Shown in pieces: positions 30,488 to 42,014 of a stretch of DNA of 64,000 nucleotides (position 1 is the stretch's first letter; every line of letters starts with the position of its first letter). The position numbers and the translations under genes were made by a program. The notes beneath the pieces are model-generated. The model did no database searches and was not told the origin of the DNA. It was given only the letters and a program-made list of their open reading frames with translations. The DNA lies in assembly GCF_023078275.1 (NCBI RefSeq), contig NC_062982.1, positions 22,516,695 through 22,580,694 of the forward strand. The letters are read 5' to 3'. Origin of the DNA: Leguminivora glycinivorella (Eukaryota > Arthropoda > Insecta > Lepidoptera > Tortricidae).

Positions 30488-31256
30488 CATAGCTGGGCAT
30501 TAACTCGTTAATCCGTTAATCGTTAATTAACGAAGTTAACATTTCGATTAACGGATGAACTTTTAAGTTAACTTGAAAAAATGTTAACGGACTCGTTAAC
30601 TTCCGTTAAATTTTTCCGAGTCCGTTAATCGTTAATCTAGTAGGCCACAGGCGCCAACTGCGCTGCGAAAAACACGTTCTGAACGCTACTATAAAAGCCC
30701 GAAGTACGGCAAATCCTATGATTTGCCGGTAAATCCTAGGTTTAACCGATGTCGATTGCTAAAAGTCCGAAATATTACCTAAAAAAGTATTCTTCACGTG
30801 GATTTGCTTTTACTAACTTTGATTCGGTGAATCCTAAGCTTTACCATGGCGACTGTTGTAGTGATAGGGCAGCAAATTCGAGCCATTTACGACCACATTC
30901 GCTTCCCTAGCCTCTACCGCCCAAAGTGCCACAACAGTCCCGTCACCGCCAGCATCTCTCCTGACACAGCTCTTGGCAGTAGCTCAGGCGACCACTGCCT
31001 TCCACGTGCAGCTTAGAGTTCAATAGGCTAGCTGTACTTCGGCCTTTTACAGAAATATAATACGTTATAGTGGATACTGATGCAACTAAATATTAGAAAA
31101 GTTCATTTTTTTCACATGTTAACGGATTAACGATTAACTTTAACTTACGTTAAATTTGTCGAAATGTATCGCTTTAACGATTAACGAAGTTAACTTTTTT
31201 AGTAACGGATTAGCGATTAACGAAGTTAACTATTTGATTAACGGTGCCCAGCTATG
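30488..31256. mobile_element. 769-bp hAT-like non-autonomous element with 8-bp TSD
   Basis: The 8-bp direct repeat CCCCTAGC lies at 30480-30487 and 31257-31264. The element starts CATAGCTGGGCA and ends TGCCCAGCTATG (12-bp perfect TIR). Both sub-terminal regions are crowded with TTAACG/CGTTAA words in both directions. 8-bp TSDs and CAnnGnTGGGCA-like ends are typical of hAT elements. No transposase frame inside. Confidence 0.9.
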
Positions 31257-31340
31257 CCCCTAGCTGGCAAATACAGCACGCACAATGGCCTCTATCTTTG
31301 AGGCTAAGTGCGGAAACCGGAGCCCATAACCATAACCATA

Positions 31341-31440
31341 AGGCGCGTTCCTAGCACACAGTCTAAGCTCGTGTAGGTGAACGCGTACTACGCTTGTATG
31401 AGTGAAATATGACAGGTCGACTGTTCGCGTTTTTGACAGG
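31341..31440 (+). repeat. 100-bp repeat shared with 54488-54590
   Basis: GCGCGTTCCTAGCACACAGT, GAACGCGTACTACG and GTCGACTGTTCGCGTTTTT occur in the same order at both sites with few changes. Confidence 0.75.
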
Positions 31441-31555
31441 CGGTAACTGTGAGGTAACCGAGAGGGAGTGGGCGGCACTTTCAGCGGGGAGCGGTAGTGG
31501 CCATACTGTACTATAGTACTCTTTATTATACTGTGGTAACGGGTTCAAACGCTTA

Positions 31556-31770
31556 TTCTTACCAATGAGTTTTTCGATATTTACTTATGTGCGAAATGTC
31601 ATTTTGATATTTGCCAGTCGCTTTTCGGTTAAGGGAAACATCGTAAGGAAACCGGACTAATTCTCAATAAAGCCTAGTTAACCTTCTGGTTGGAAAGTCA
31701 GATGGCAAGCACTTTCGTAAAAACTAGTGCCTACGCCAGATTCTGATAGTGAGAGGATGATGAGAATGCA
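31556..31770 (+). mobile_element. SINE2, headless copy
   Basis: GCCAGTCGCTTTTCGGTTAA, GGAAACATCGTAAGGAAACC and GATGGCAAGCACTTTCGTAA, collinear with 43745-43925, ending in GATGATGAG. The promoter head is absent, as in a 5'-truncated copy. Confidence 0.75.
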
Positions 31771-32290
31771 GAAAGTAATTACCTTTAATTCAACTGTAGC
31801 CAAGAATAAAATCGGTGACGCTCCGTAGTAGTATTAAGTATCATAGCTACATACTTATATATTTAGCTCTCCGTATTTTCTGGTATTTTGAAGAAATTAT
31901 GATATGGATGTAAATAAAAATACCATAAATAACAAGTACATCGTATCAACGAAATTCTTTGTAGCTAAAGGTATCTTAGAATATTCTCGCTAAAGAAAAA
32001 TCTAAAATACGTAGAACATTGCAATGTTTGCAATTTGGGATATCTGTTGAAAATGTTGAAATGCAGTAAGCGAGGCTTTTTCTTTGCTCACGTTCTTGTC
32101 TTGTTTCAAAGGTTTTCAAAATCTCATTACTTTTAGTAAGTTTTAGAGAAAAATTCTACTGCTAGAAAAGAAATTTACCTTGTGAAAACAGGAATGAGAT
32201 AGACTGTTAATGTTAATTCCATCATAACATTCATAAAATTAGCTTATAATCTAAGGCATACACCAAATGACATATTCAGATTTTAATAGT
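31771..32290. other. no recognisable gene
   Basis: AT-rich; no repeat partner. Two donor-like sites on the minus strand (near 31775 and 32175) lack credible exons. Confidence 0.3.
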
Positions 32291-32291
32291 T

Positions 32292-32640
32292 ATTTGTTAT
32301 ACAAGGGGGCAAAGTTGTATTTTAACGCCGAATGTGGAATTGAAAAACGAGCAAGTGAAAGGATTCTATAGTTGAACCACGAGCGAAGCGAGTGGTTCGA
32401 GAATAGGATCCTGAACTTGCGAGTTTTTTAACACACGAGAAGTAAAATACATTTGCACCAATTTGTAAATCATCTTTATTACTAGATTCACCTACTTATA
32501 TAAATCTTAAAGCAGTTAATTTGACTTTATTCAAGGTCAAATTACTTTACCCACTAGTGGATAAAATGCGTTTTTACCCGCTGGTATTAAAGGACAAAAC
32601 ACGTGTTTCCGAGCTAGTGAGGGCATAAACTACATATATA
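32292..32640 (+). repeat. RepE copy
   Basis: ACAAGGGGGCAAAGTTGTAT, CACGAGCGAAGCGAGTGG and CCCGCTGGTATTAAAGGACA; inverse of 28560-29030 with a deletion in the middle. Confidence 0.7.
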
Positions 32641-34355
32641 CAGACTAGTTCGTCCCGTACAACAAAATGCGACCGTCAAAACGAAACTCTATTGATTCCA
32701 GCGAAAATGATAGATGTCACTCATAGTCCCATTTGGCATTGATCTAAATTTAATAAATTTTGAAACATGGCTAATTTTTAAATTTACATGTTAAGATCTA
32801 ATTTTCTTGACATATAGTAATAAAAACTGTTTCAAAAAACATTAGAAACAAATTAAATCTATGTTTACAGATAATAGAGCAAATTTTTAGCGCCATCTAT
32901 CAAAAAAACAAAAAATCACTGGTATCTAAGCGGTTAAGGTTTCAAATTTACCTGAACAATTTGACAAAATAGACGTTTAGCACATACAAATATGGTCGAA
33001 TATTAAATGAATAATAACCGAAGCCGAAAAATTGGGACCGTGTACAACGAGAAGTAAGTAAACATTGTGAAAAAATTAATGGAATCTTGTGTTATTTTAC
33101 TATATTAGACAATTTTGGACGATGGTGGTTATAACATTATCGCCAATAACATTAAAATTGTTGTTTTCAGTGAGAAATTAACAAACTGGTGACTAAAACG
33201 GGGTTTCGTGCCATCACTCACGAAATCATTTTCCAACCTGAGACAATGAATAAAGGCAAGAAATTGGTTCTAGCTGGGCATTTTCTAGAGATTGAAGACA
33301 TTATTCCACCATTTGTACTTATGTGCAATAAAGTATAAATAAATCATTGGCTTTTGAAATTGTTGATATGTCATTTTCATAGGCTAACTGTAGGTATTAT
33401 ATCATTCAGGGACAGGGTACAGGGTTTATTGTAAAATAAAAAGAAACTAGCTATAATAACTTTTAATTATAATATACATTACAAAAACTTGTTTCATTTA
33501 CTTGAAAATATTAGAGGTTTACCATATCACATCAAATATGTAATCATCAATGCGATGAAATAAGTTCTCAGGAAATTTATTTAAAATGTGATAAGCCTTT
33601 GGTGGATGGCCTGCTTCTGCTTTTCTTGTTTTCGTGCTCCTTCATCCCATTGAAACTTCGATATTTACGCATTTTTGTCAATCCGTTTCGATTTGTACAC
33701 AGGAGCAGACATGAGGAAACAACTCGAATGATTTTGTAACATACTCGTAACTGGGATTGGCTTCCACATCGGCTTTTCTACCTCCAATAAAGTTTGCACT
33801 ACAAATTCACCGTAAATTCAATGCAATACTTGTACCAAATGATTAATGCACTTTAAATAAAACTTCAGAGGTTAGATGGCATATTTCTTCTTACGGCAAT
33901 TATCCACTTAAACGGTGGTTTCGTTTCCACCACGGTCTTGGAAATAGCTAGAATTTAGTCGCTATTTTTCTTGGTGTTATTACAATTCACCATAACAATT
34001 TTTACTAGGCCCATATTAAATTTATCTCGAAAATTTTTACTGCAATATGGATTTGACAGCGTAAGTCAGGAATGTCAATTTTGGCCATAGTGAGCGCTGT
34101 GATCCTTTTAGTTACCCCCTCCATCCGCTTTGCACCCTGCACCTTGCCAATACAGTACAGACTTGTCATCCCATACATCCGTCTCACGTTTTTCTCTTCG
34201 ATCATTTGACAGGTGCAACTTACTAACCTAAGTATTTACTTTTCAACAGGGAACATCGAAACGCCTGACACATTAGCGAAAGCTAGATGATGGCGAATTT
34301 CGGGCCAATTGTCAAGGCACGTTATGGTCTCGTTTGAAGTTGGTTTGCTTTTCAA
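32641..34355. other. largely unassigned; one open minus-strand stretch
   Basis: No repeat partner found. On the minus strand 34005-34220 stays open and reads EEKNVRRMYGMTSLYCIGKV and IDIPDLRCQIHIAVK, without a recognisable family or firm splice sites. It could be a worn retroelement or gene fragment. 33300-33345 has an AATAAAG-type tail. Confidence 0.3.
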
Positions 34356-34359
34356 GCCA

Positions 34360-34400
34360 GATATCACTGGTTCAAATCCCGGCGGAGAGACACAAGTTTA
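34360..34400 (+). repeat. tRNA-like B-box segment
   Basis: CACTGGTTCAAATCCCGGCG carries a B-box-like core. The paired stems of a tRNA do not form, so it is taken as a SINE or MITE relic. Confidence 0.35.
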
Positions 34401-34535
34401 GTGAAGATAACAGTTTTTTTGGGTTTTATTTTATGGTTTTTGATTTTTTTTTGCATAAGTTTTAACGATAATTCTGAATTATCTTGAACGTACATTCCAG
34501 GATAGGCAAAATATGCTACGTAAAATATTACAACT

Positions 34536-34655
34536 CTAAGTGCGTTTTCACATTATCCGATCCGCGATATCGGATGAAGGAAGAATTTTAAAGGCGAAAA
34601 TCAAAGATGGCGGCTTAAATATATATGTGATATCGATATCGGTCCTACGCACTAA
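34536..34655. mobile_element. TTATCCGATCC MITE, worn copy
   Basis: AAGTGCGTTTTCACATTATC at the left end and ATATCGGTCCTACGCACT at the right; the middle AAATCAAAGATGGCGGC is as in the copy at 20134. Confidence 0.65.
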
Positions 34656-36195
34656 GACGGAAGTATTACTTTCTGATTATTTTATTTTTAGTAGTATAAA
34701 AATGTTTTACCACAAACAGCTATATAATATCAGCACGACAGAGTCAGACGGCACTATGATCAGAATGAGACAAAAGTTGTCAAAATGATTTACGGATTTT
34801 TTAGATATTGTATATTAATGGGGAATAAAACAATATATTAATAGGCCAATTTTATTCACCAAATTCTTAGAAAAGTTTCTTCATTTACCATACTAAGTGT
34901 TGGTCCAGATTGTTAAAACATTGAATATTGGTAGTTCGGGGTGTAAAAACATTTCAAACACTTATTTTCCCATCAAATATAATGAATAAAAATAAATCAA
35001 ACACAAAGTATTAAAAAAATACAAAAAGATTCACAAAAAAGCCAGGTCTCCGGCGAGATTCAAACCTCTGATGCTTAAGTTATCGCAGCTAAAAAGCAGT
35101 AGGTATCTTGACCGCCACACCAAACTTCTACTTAATCAGAGTGACGAAATTAGGTAACTTATAGGTATAATATGAGTAGTAAGTCATGAAGACTTTTCGT
35201 GACAAATTGAATGAATATTAAATGTTTTGTTACTTAAAAATGCAACGTTGCCAGACTGCAGACTGCAACGTCGCATAACTCTAGTTTGGTCGTAAACTGA
35301 TTTAGACCTTAGTAAATTATTATTAAAAATCAATTTAGAAATAGAAGATGATGGCTACACGGCGCTGGACTGATGGATGCGTTTTGTTATATAAAAAGAG
35401 TAGGTACAAAATTCTGAAATAATTTTTATCTTCTTGCTTTAAACTCAAAAATCATCTTGATATTCATCAATTATCATCATTTTGATATTTTGATATTCGT
35501 ATATAATTAATAACCTAGATACAAAAAGAACATAATTAATGATACTTCGATATTTTAACAGTATCGAAACGCAGTATGTTGGCCATGACAGCCAGTGACA
35601 GTACTAGTATAGTACTAGTACCTAGTACTGAGGGCTTATTGCTGTCACCTGGGTTAACACATTGCGGACATCTTTCTCTTTTACTCCTATCCAGGCATAT
35701 AGAGTGACATATATAGCCACATAGCGCAAACTCTAGTGTTCGTGGAAAACTTCCTATCTAGACTTGCCATTCATTCATTGTAAAAAGATTATGACTCCAA
35801 AGACTACTGTTTAAGTGAGTTTCAGTCTTATGTCAAAGCTGATTAAGACGTCGATGGCGGCAAAGCTGTAAATACATATATTGAATCACGGAATTAAGCA
35901 ACACAAGGCAATTTTTGTTATGTATTTATATTCCGCGTTTTGTTTAAGCCGTATATTATATCGTTTTTCATAACAAAATGCGTAAATAATTTACACCTTA
36001 GTCTGAAACGTATACGCAAAGGTTCCTGAGCGAAACCAAAATCGACAATATCCACCTACACTCAAAAAAATCTTTATTTATTAATTATATTATAAAGCAA
36101 CATCTGTTGACGGTTTGTAATTGTCGATATTAATATATCTAGACTAACTTTCAGCTTTTTTAATTCATTTTTTTATGTTTTATTTATAATAACTA
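34656..36195. other. no recognisable gene; one tRNA-like relic
   Basis: 35045-35125 inverted has a T-G-G-C-G-G A-box-like and AGGTTTGAATCTCG B-box-like pair. Otherwise AT-rich sequence without partners. Confidence 0.3.
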
Positions 36196-36199
36196 GTCA

Positions 36200-36320
36200 C
36201 AGTTTCGTTTTCTTTCAACCCCTTATTTGCCAAGAGTGGCACTGAAGCTTTAGTAGTTTCATGTGTTCTGCCTACCCCTTTATGGGATACAGGCGTGATT
36301 GTATGTAGGTATGTATTAGT
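36200..36320 (+). repeat. interspersed repeat with (GTAT)n tail
   Basis: CCCCTTATTTGCCAAGAGTG, TTTATGGGATACAGGCGTG and ATTGTATGTAGGTATG; same family as 1043-1215. Confidence 0.65.
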
Positions 36321-37350
36321 TATAACTAGTTTGACGAGTACAAGCTACTGCAATGACATTAAATACAAGGACGCACAATTCATAACAAAAATGTTTTAAA
36401 AATCTGGGTCTAAATGACATTTATAACATTCTTGTTGATGCTAATAACGTTAACTTCTTATCTGCTTAGGAAAAAAATCGTTCATGCCATAACCAACTTC
36501 GTGTATTAAGACCTAAGTATCAAAAGTGCAAATGGAACTGCGATACACTAAAAACTCTTTATCAAAATACCTTTTGTCGCAATATGCACAAATGACTTAC
36601 GTCAAAATGAATTGCGAACGAATATTGAACGAATAGAGCCGCTATCAATATATAATAAGTATGTATTAGATATTTCCAATTTATTCCATAAATAGAAATA
36701 CCTAAAAAAGGCCGCAATTTTACTTCTTCATTACATAAACTTTAAAAATACCCTACTGTATCATCTTTATCTTGGTCACTTATACTCCGTTTATTACAAT
36801 AAATGTATGTAATGTATGTATGTGTAAATTTCCTGAAATAAATGTCATATCGTATTGTCACAAAGAAAAAATTACATGGCTTCCAAGAATCTATAGCTGG
36901 AAGGATACAAATTAAAATATTTTCTATGAAAATAATTTAATTCGACAGCAGACACCCCAAAGGTTAATCGGATTTATTTATTATAGGCATTTGTTTTAAA
37001 TTAAATACCAGTGGCTATCTGATAGTGGGATATTCTTTAAAATTTATTTTCAAAAGGAGGTTTAATGTTGGTAATGCCATTCAAATAATATTAGAAGTGT
37101 CTACGTGACAAATTCAAAAGTAATGATATAGTTCAAAAACTAAGGAGTCTTAGAACGCGAGTGTTCAAATTTCATTATAGGATAACACATATTGAAAGTA
37201 CTGTAAAACGGGTACAAAAGCCTGCCTATTGAAATATAAAATACATAGCAAAAAGTGTAGAAAGGACCTACGACTTTTAGACTTTTTATTTACACTACAT
37301 ACCGACCATACAAATGACTCTAATTAATCTTGGTTTTAAAAAGTGTAAAA
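36321..37350. other. no recognisable gene
   Basis: AT-rich; a short stretch near 36500-36620 is open in two frames but has no motif. Confidence 0.3.
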
Positions 37351-37352
37351 TG

Positions 37353-37496
37353 TAGACCTAAGTGCGTTTTCACATTATCCGATCCGATATCGGATGTCGG
37401 ACCGATATCCCATACATTACAGGCGCCATCTTGGATTTTTCTATTGAAATCTTTCTGACATCCGATATCGGATCGGATAATGTGAAAACGGTCTAA
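37353..37496. mobile_element. complete TTATCCGATCCGATATCGG MITE, about 144 bp
   Basis: Left CGTTTTCACATTATCCGATC plus CGATATCGGATGTCGGA is mirrored at the right by TCTGACATCCGATATCGG plus ATCGGATAATGTGAAAACG. The termini themselves contain the palindrome GATATC. Partial copies are at 20027, 20134, 34536 and 62806. Confidence 0.85.
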
Positions 37497-37985
37497 TAGC
37501 GACTCAATAGTTTTTGATCCTTGACGGTCTTTAATTTCAACTAATAAAATTATTTATTTAAGTCCATTAAATTACAACGAGTATACATTCATTTTGTACT
37601 GTAATCCAAAGAAATAACTTATAGAAATATATTCCACCTTTTTGCTTGTTTTCTGATTACTATTTAAGCAATTATTCATTGACCATTTTCGTCATACCGG
37701 ACAACTGTCACTGTACATTTGTAATCCTTATTACAAGGGCATAACGTCTAGCGATGGTTAGCTAAGATAGAGTATTGCTGTTAGTAGGTACGATGTTGAA
37801 CCTTATGTTACCTTCAATCAATACTAATACTGAAAGACAATTTTTAAACTTATTGCATTACATGTGTCTAAAAAAAGTTCAATGAAATGGGTTGTGAATC
37901 TAATACTAAAAAACATCAATATTTAAAAAGAGAGGGGTGAAAAGGGTATAAAAGATTTAAAAAAAATAACAAGAAAAAAAAGATT
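37497..37985. other. no recognisable gene
   Basis: AT-rich sequence without partner repeats. Confidence 0.3.
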
Positions 37986-37989
37986 TTCA

Positions 37990-38062
37990 CTGCCGAGGAT
38001 CGAACCCACGACGTCAGAGCCGCGTCCATCGTCTTACGCTACTATAACTGAGCTATTTAAGC
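37990..38062 (-). repeat. tRNA-like promoter region
   Basis: The minus strand has TAGCTCAGTTATAGTAGCG (A-box-like) and GGGTTCGATCCTCGGCA (B-box-like) about 35 bases apart. The acceptor stem does not pair, which argues against a working tRNA gene and for a SINE head. Confidence 0.5.
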
Positions 38063-38529
38063 GATAGTAAAGGTGGCGAAATATTAACTAACTTTCAATA
38101 TGGTACATGCATGGCGTTACGAGTCCTAAATTTCATTATATTCTTTTAAAGATTGATGTCTCGAAAGTGACACTTAACGCCATCTAACAGTGATCTCAAG
38201 GCAACAAGAAATTTGTAGTGACGCCATCTAGATTTGGCGTGCTTTTAGGCGGTCGCATTTTTTTGTATGGGATGGATATATCTACTAAATCCATAATCTC
38301 TGGTGAGGGGAAAAATACATTAATTAAAGGAGCCTACAGGGTACGTACTTACGTAGTGAAATGGACAGATTCAGATTCAGATCCAGATATATTTATTGAT
38401 AATTTTAGATCTCATGTACATGTCAAAAATAAATTATTATAATTAAATTAAAATAAACGGTTATGATATTAACGTTATCGTAAGCTATATCTATCGGTCT
38501 TCTGTATTGGCGCGACAGAGCCAAACTGC

Positions 38530-38760
38530 GTTTCGATCGGCGTCTAGCGTCAACGATAGTACCGAATAGCGTCACCAATTATCTCTTCGGCACGTAGCGT
38601 CAACAATTGCCACTTCGGCACGAGGCTATTTTCAATTTTTGCACGTATCGTAAAAGATTGTCACTTCGGCACGTAGCGTCAACGATTGTCACTTCGGCTC
38701 GAAGCGTCAACTATTTTCACTTCGGCACGAGGTTATTTTCAACTTTCGCACGTGTAAGAG
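38530..38760. repeat. minisatellite-like CACTTCGGCACG(T)AGCGTCAAC repeats
   Basis: At least five irregular units mixing TTGTCACTTCGGCACG, TAGCGTCAACGATTG and AGGCTATTTTCAATTTT. A further unit lies at 39070-39100, and related CGTAGCGTCA text is near 60480 and 60560. Confidence 0.6.
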
Positions 38761-39960
38761 TAATTATTTATTAATGCCTTATATTTTGATTTATCTTACT
38801 GTTATTTATGATGAAAGTATTAAAGAATATCAATTGACTCATACTAGTCACTGATTCCCGCCATCTTGGATTGTTATAAAAATGGCGGAAATGCAGTGAT
38901 GGGGTCCAGTTCGAGTACAGCCGAGTTGTAGTGAAGAAGTCTTGAATTATTTATTGTAAATTGGTTGTTATTATGTTTGTTATAAACGAATAAAGTAAAA
39001 GTGTTGGTATAAGTAATAGTTTTCATCATCAACCTAGTAATATCCCCAATACATGTATCGTTAACGACTGTCACACGTAGCGTCAACGCTTGTTCGGCAT
39101 ACCGGCTGATGTCTATACATTAACTTGTCTCTGTCCTAAGGAATTTCCGCCATGCTTTGTTTAGTCAGTCTCCTAAGTCCCAGGTCTTACATAGCCTTTA
39201 GGCACTAAGCTGATTCAAACTCGGTGCAATCAAAACGTTCATTCCACGAGCACTAGGGACTTAGAAACGTTTCTATGCAATGCGAAATTGTAATTTATTT
39301 TTAAGTAGGGCTTTCTAGAAATGACTAGCTTCTTTTGAGATCAAGCTTTTAGTGTTGTTAAAATGGTTTAAAGTTCAAAGTTTTTATTGTATGTAAGAAT
39401 CAGGTTACATTGCAGGTCGAAATATACAATTACACATTCAGTTACACTGAGACTTTACCTTTACAGGCATACATACATTTACAGCTAAACTTAAATAAAA
39501 ATATTATTATGAGTAACTTAAATAATCATTTACTGAGTAAAAACATTTTTCAATCAGCCACATTTTTACATTAAACTTATATACCTAATTTAATGTCCAT
39601 GTGTTTAAAGCGATCAGGTAACTTGTAGATTGTGATACACATGATATGGGTGTTTTATTTTATTTATTTAATCTTTATTGCACAGTAAAAATATACAGTT
39701 ACAAAAGGCGAACTTAATGCTACATGGCATTCTCTACCAGTCAACCTTTAGGCCAAACAGAGAAGACCAAAAAAAGGTGCGGGATATGTAAAGAACACTA
39801 AAGACTTGATTTTATTGGACTACGTTATAGAAAAAAAAAATAGGGACATATAAATATATTTACCTATTTAAGACACTAATAACTATAATAAATACATATA
39901 TTAAAAATTATAGATTTAAAAATTATAGATTTACTTAAATATAACATATATACATACATA
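38761..39960. other. no recognisable gene; one inverted retroposon tail
   Basis: 39660-39755 is the inverted tail (CTTTATTGCACAGTAAAAA, GGCATTCTCTACCAGTCAAC) of the family at 28120. The remainder is AT-rich. Confidence 0.4.
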
Positions 39961-39966
39961 TACATT

Positions 39967-40013
<47 letters not shown>
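39967..40013. repeat. (TA)n microsatellite
   Basis: About 23 consecutive TA units. Confidence 0.95.
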
Positions 40014-40017
<4 letters not shown>

Positions 40018-40570
40018 GCTCTAAATATACTTAGTCTTGATACTTCTCAAAAAGGTGTTTATTGCAGTAAGTGACAAGTTTACATACGGCTTGGGCAATC
40101 TATGTTTATACTTAGGTCTAGTTACTCTGGAGCATAAAGTGTTTTGAGCTACACGATAGAAGTACTGAAATTTAAAAAGAGTGACCATAAATTAACAACT
40201 GATCTCTGAAGCCTACTATAGCACACAAGACTACATGAATGATGAAACACTGTGGGATACAAGTATTGCTGAAAACCATTAATTATATAGCTTATTAATG
40301 ATGATATTGATAATTCAATGTATTTTTATACAATTTTTTTGACATTTAGAATTTATTCTAAAAGTTTTTATACTAGTATTTTTTTATACAATTTAGATTG
40401 ATATCATTTTATTAAATCAATGTAGTTTTAAAACAATATTGTTTATTGCACCAATAAATTGCTCTGATATTTAGAATAAGATGAATATTGTACACTGTTG
40501 ACAATTTAAAAGTGCTTATTGTAAGCCTATTTGAATAAAGAATATTTTGATTGATTGATTGATTGAACAT
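40014..40570 (+). repeat. retroposon 3' end with TTGA tail at right
   Basis: At 40492-40565 GCCTATTTGAATAAAGAATA is followed by (TTGA)n. The part to its left is AT-rich without coding text. Confidence 0.45.
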
Positions 40571-40913
40571 ACGGCCAAGTGGGTGACAGGGCCTGACAGG
40601 AGTAAAATGTTCCGATTGACACGCCCCCTAAACGAGGAGAAAAATGAGGTTTCGGAATACTTTGTTCATTCGAAATCTTTAGTAGTTACCAAGAACGATA
40701 TAATACGGGACTAACAAAGCCCATACAAAAAAGCGTACCACTGATTTTTTTTTTAACTAGATGGCGCTATTACGCAGCCGGGAAATGGCCATATTTTCCC
40801 CAAAAATATATCAGACATATTTCTTTAAAAAATATACACATTAAAAAAAAATTAGGCGTTATTATCAATGTAGTTATGACAGTATTTAATAGGTGGTGCC
40901 ATCTATGGCATCT

Positions 40914-41226
40914 ATAGATTAAATACAAGAAGATCATACCATCCCATACATTAAAATGTGACCGCCTAAGAGCGCGCATACACTACATCACACAGATGGC
41001 GCCACAAAAAAAATGTCTTGTAGCTTTCGATTATACTTGTAGATGACGTTAAGTGCCACTTTTGACATTATGTCTCGAAAATGACACTTAACGCCAATCT
41101 ACAAATAATCGATGGCAAAAAGGCATTTTTTTGTGGCGCCATCTATGTGTGGTGTAGTGTATGCGCGTTCTTAGGCGGTCGCATTTTAATGTATGGGATG
41201 GTATGATCTTCTTATATTTAATCTAT
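40914..41226. mobile_element. 313-bp foldback, arms about 150 bp
   Basis: Outer arms are almost identical in inverse order (ATAGATTAAATACAAGAAGA at left, TTCTTATATTTAATCTAT at right, plus CCATCCCATACATTAAAATG and TGGCGCCA words). Identity falls toward the short loop near 41070. Related single arms at 38150-38280 (ACACTTAACGCCATCTA, TAGGCGGTCGCATTTTT) show it is a repeated family. Confidence 0.85.
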
Positions 41227-41554
41227 GGTGGTGCTAAAACATGGAGGTACGATTTTTAGTATGAAGATTGTAAATCCTCTGTAAATAATCCTTGGTTTTA
41301 GTTTTTTATTTTTATTTAAATGATGTTTCTAACTTTGCTCACAGCGTGTAATGTTCAAATGGTTCTCACGTAGTAGAGCCTACTTTGTATTCTCTAGCTT
41401 TAAACCTCTATAATATACATGTAAGTAATACGTGTATATATACTGAATTCCGGGAGTTATGAGTTTTGCCTACTTGCGAGTGGTTTCAGTGAAAGTCGAA
41501 TGGGTTATTCTGTAGGAGCACAGAATAAACAATGATTAGTTAAATTTTAGTAAC

Positions 41555-41778
41555 GGAAACACTACGTCGTCGTTTTAGATGCCTCAACCTCACCGTCCAT
41601 GGCCCTAGGTCACGCGGCCGCGGTAGGCCTAAGAAGCGCTGGCTGGACGTCGTGACAGCGGACATGGAAGAGACAATCTCTCACCTCAGGATGCCGAAGA
41701 CCGGGCAAAGTGGAGAAGGCTGAGCAGGAAAGCGGACCCTGGCGCTAGGCCGGGAAAATGCTAGGTTGAAGAAGAAGA
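41555..41778 (+). pseudogene. 5'-truncated LINE with 17-bp TSD
   Basis: AGTTAAATTTTAGTAAC flanks it at 41538-41554 and 41779-41795. The frame reads CLNLTVHGPRSRGRGRPKKR, then WLDVVTADMEE. A frameshift follows and DAEDRAKWRRLSRKADPG continues in another register. This is the usual LINE C-terminal text. The 3' end is (GAA)n. Confidence 0.88.
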
Positions 41779-41845
41779 AGTTAAATTTTAGTAACCTACA
41801 GAATGGAGACTTCTCGAAACCGAAGTTTGACAGCTGATCAGAGCC

Positions 41846-42002
41846 CGTAGCCGAATGGCATTTCTACGACGCGAAACGAAAACGAAACTCCGCGAAAGGT
41901 AGTCTGGCTCTGTCGCGCCAATACGCAAGAGCGATAGAGATAGATATCTACGAGCGTTTCGTTTCGTGAGCGTTTCGTGAGCGTTTGTGCCATTCGGCTA
42001 CG
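41846..42002. mobile_element. 157-bp MITE with CGTAGCCGAATGGCA termini
   Basis: CGTAGCCGAATGGCA at the left and its exact complement at the right (15-bp perfect TIR). The inside carries GCGCCAATACGCAAGAGCG and a duplicated TTTCGTGAGCG. Copies at 24255, 45183 and (half) 49403; TSD not evident. Confidence 0.85.
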
Positions 42003-42014
42003 TACCCAGGGGTA

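Noticed and set aside
30116..30490. 124-codon minus frame
   Set aside because: Covers an inverted-repeat element and a SINE head; chance frame.
34005..34205. 66-codon minus frame as a host exon
   Set aside because: No firm splice sites or family; left as an unassigned stretch.
37990..38062. True tRNA gene
   Set aside because: The acceptor stem does not pair.
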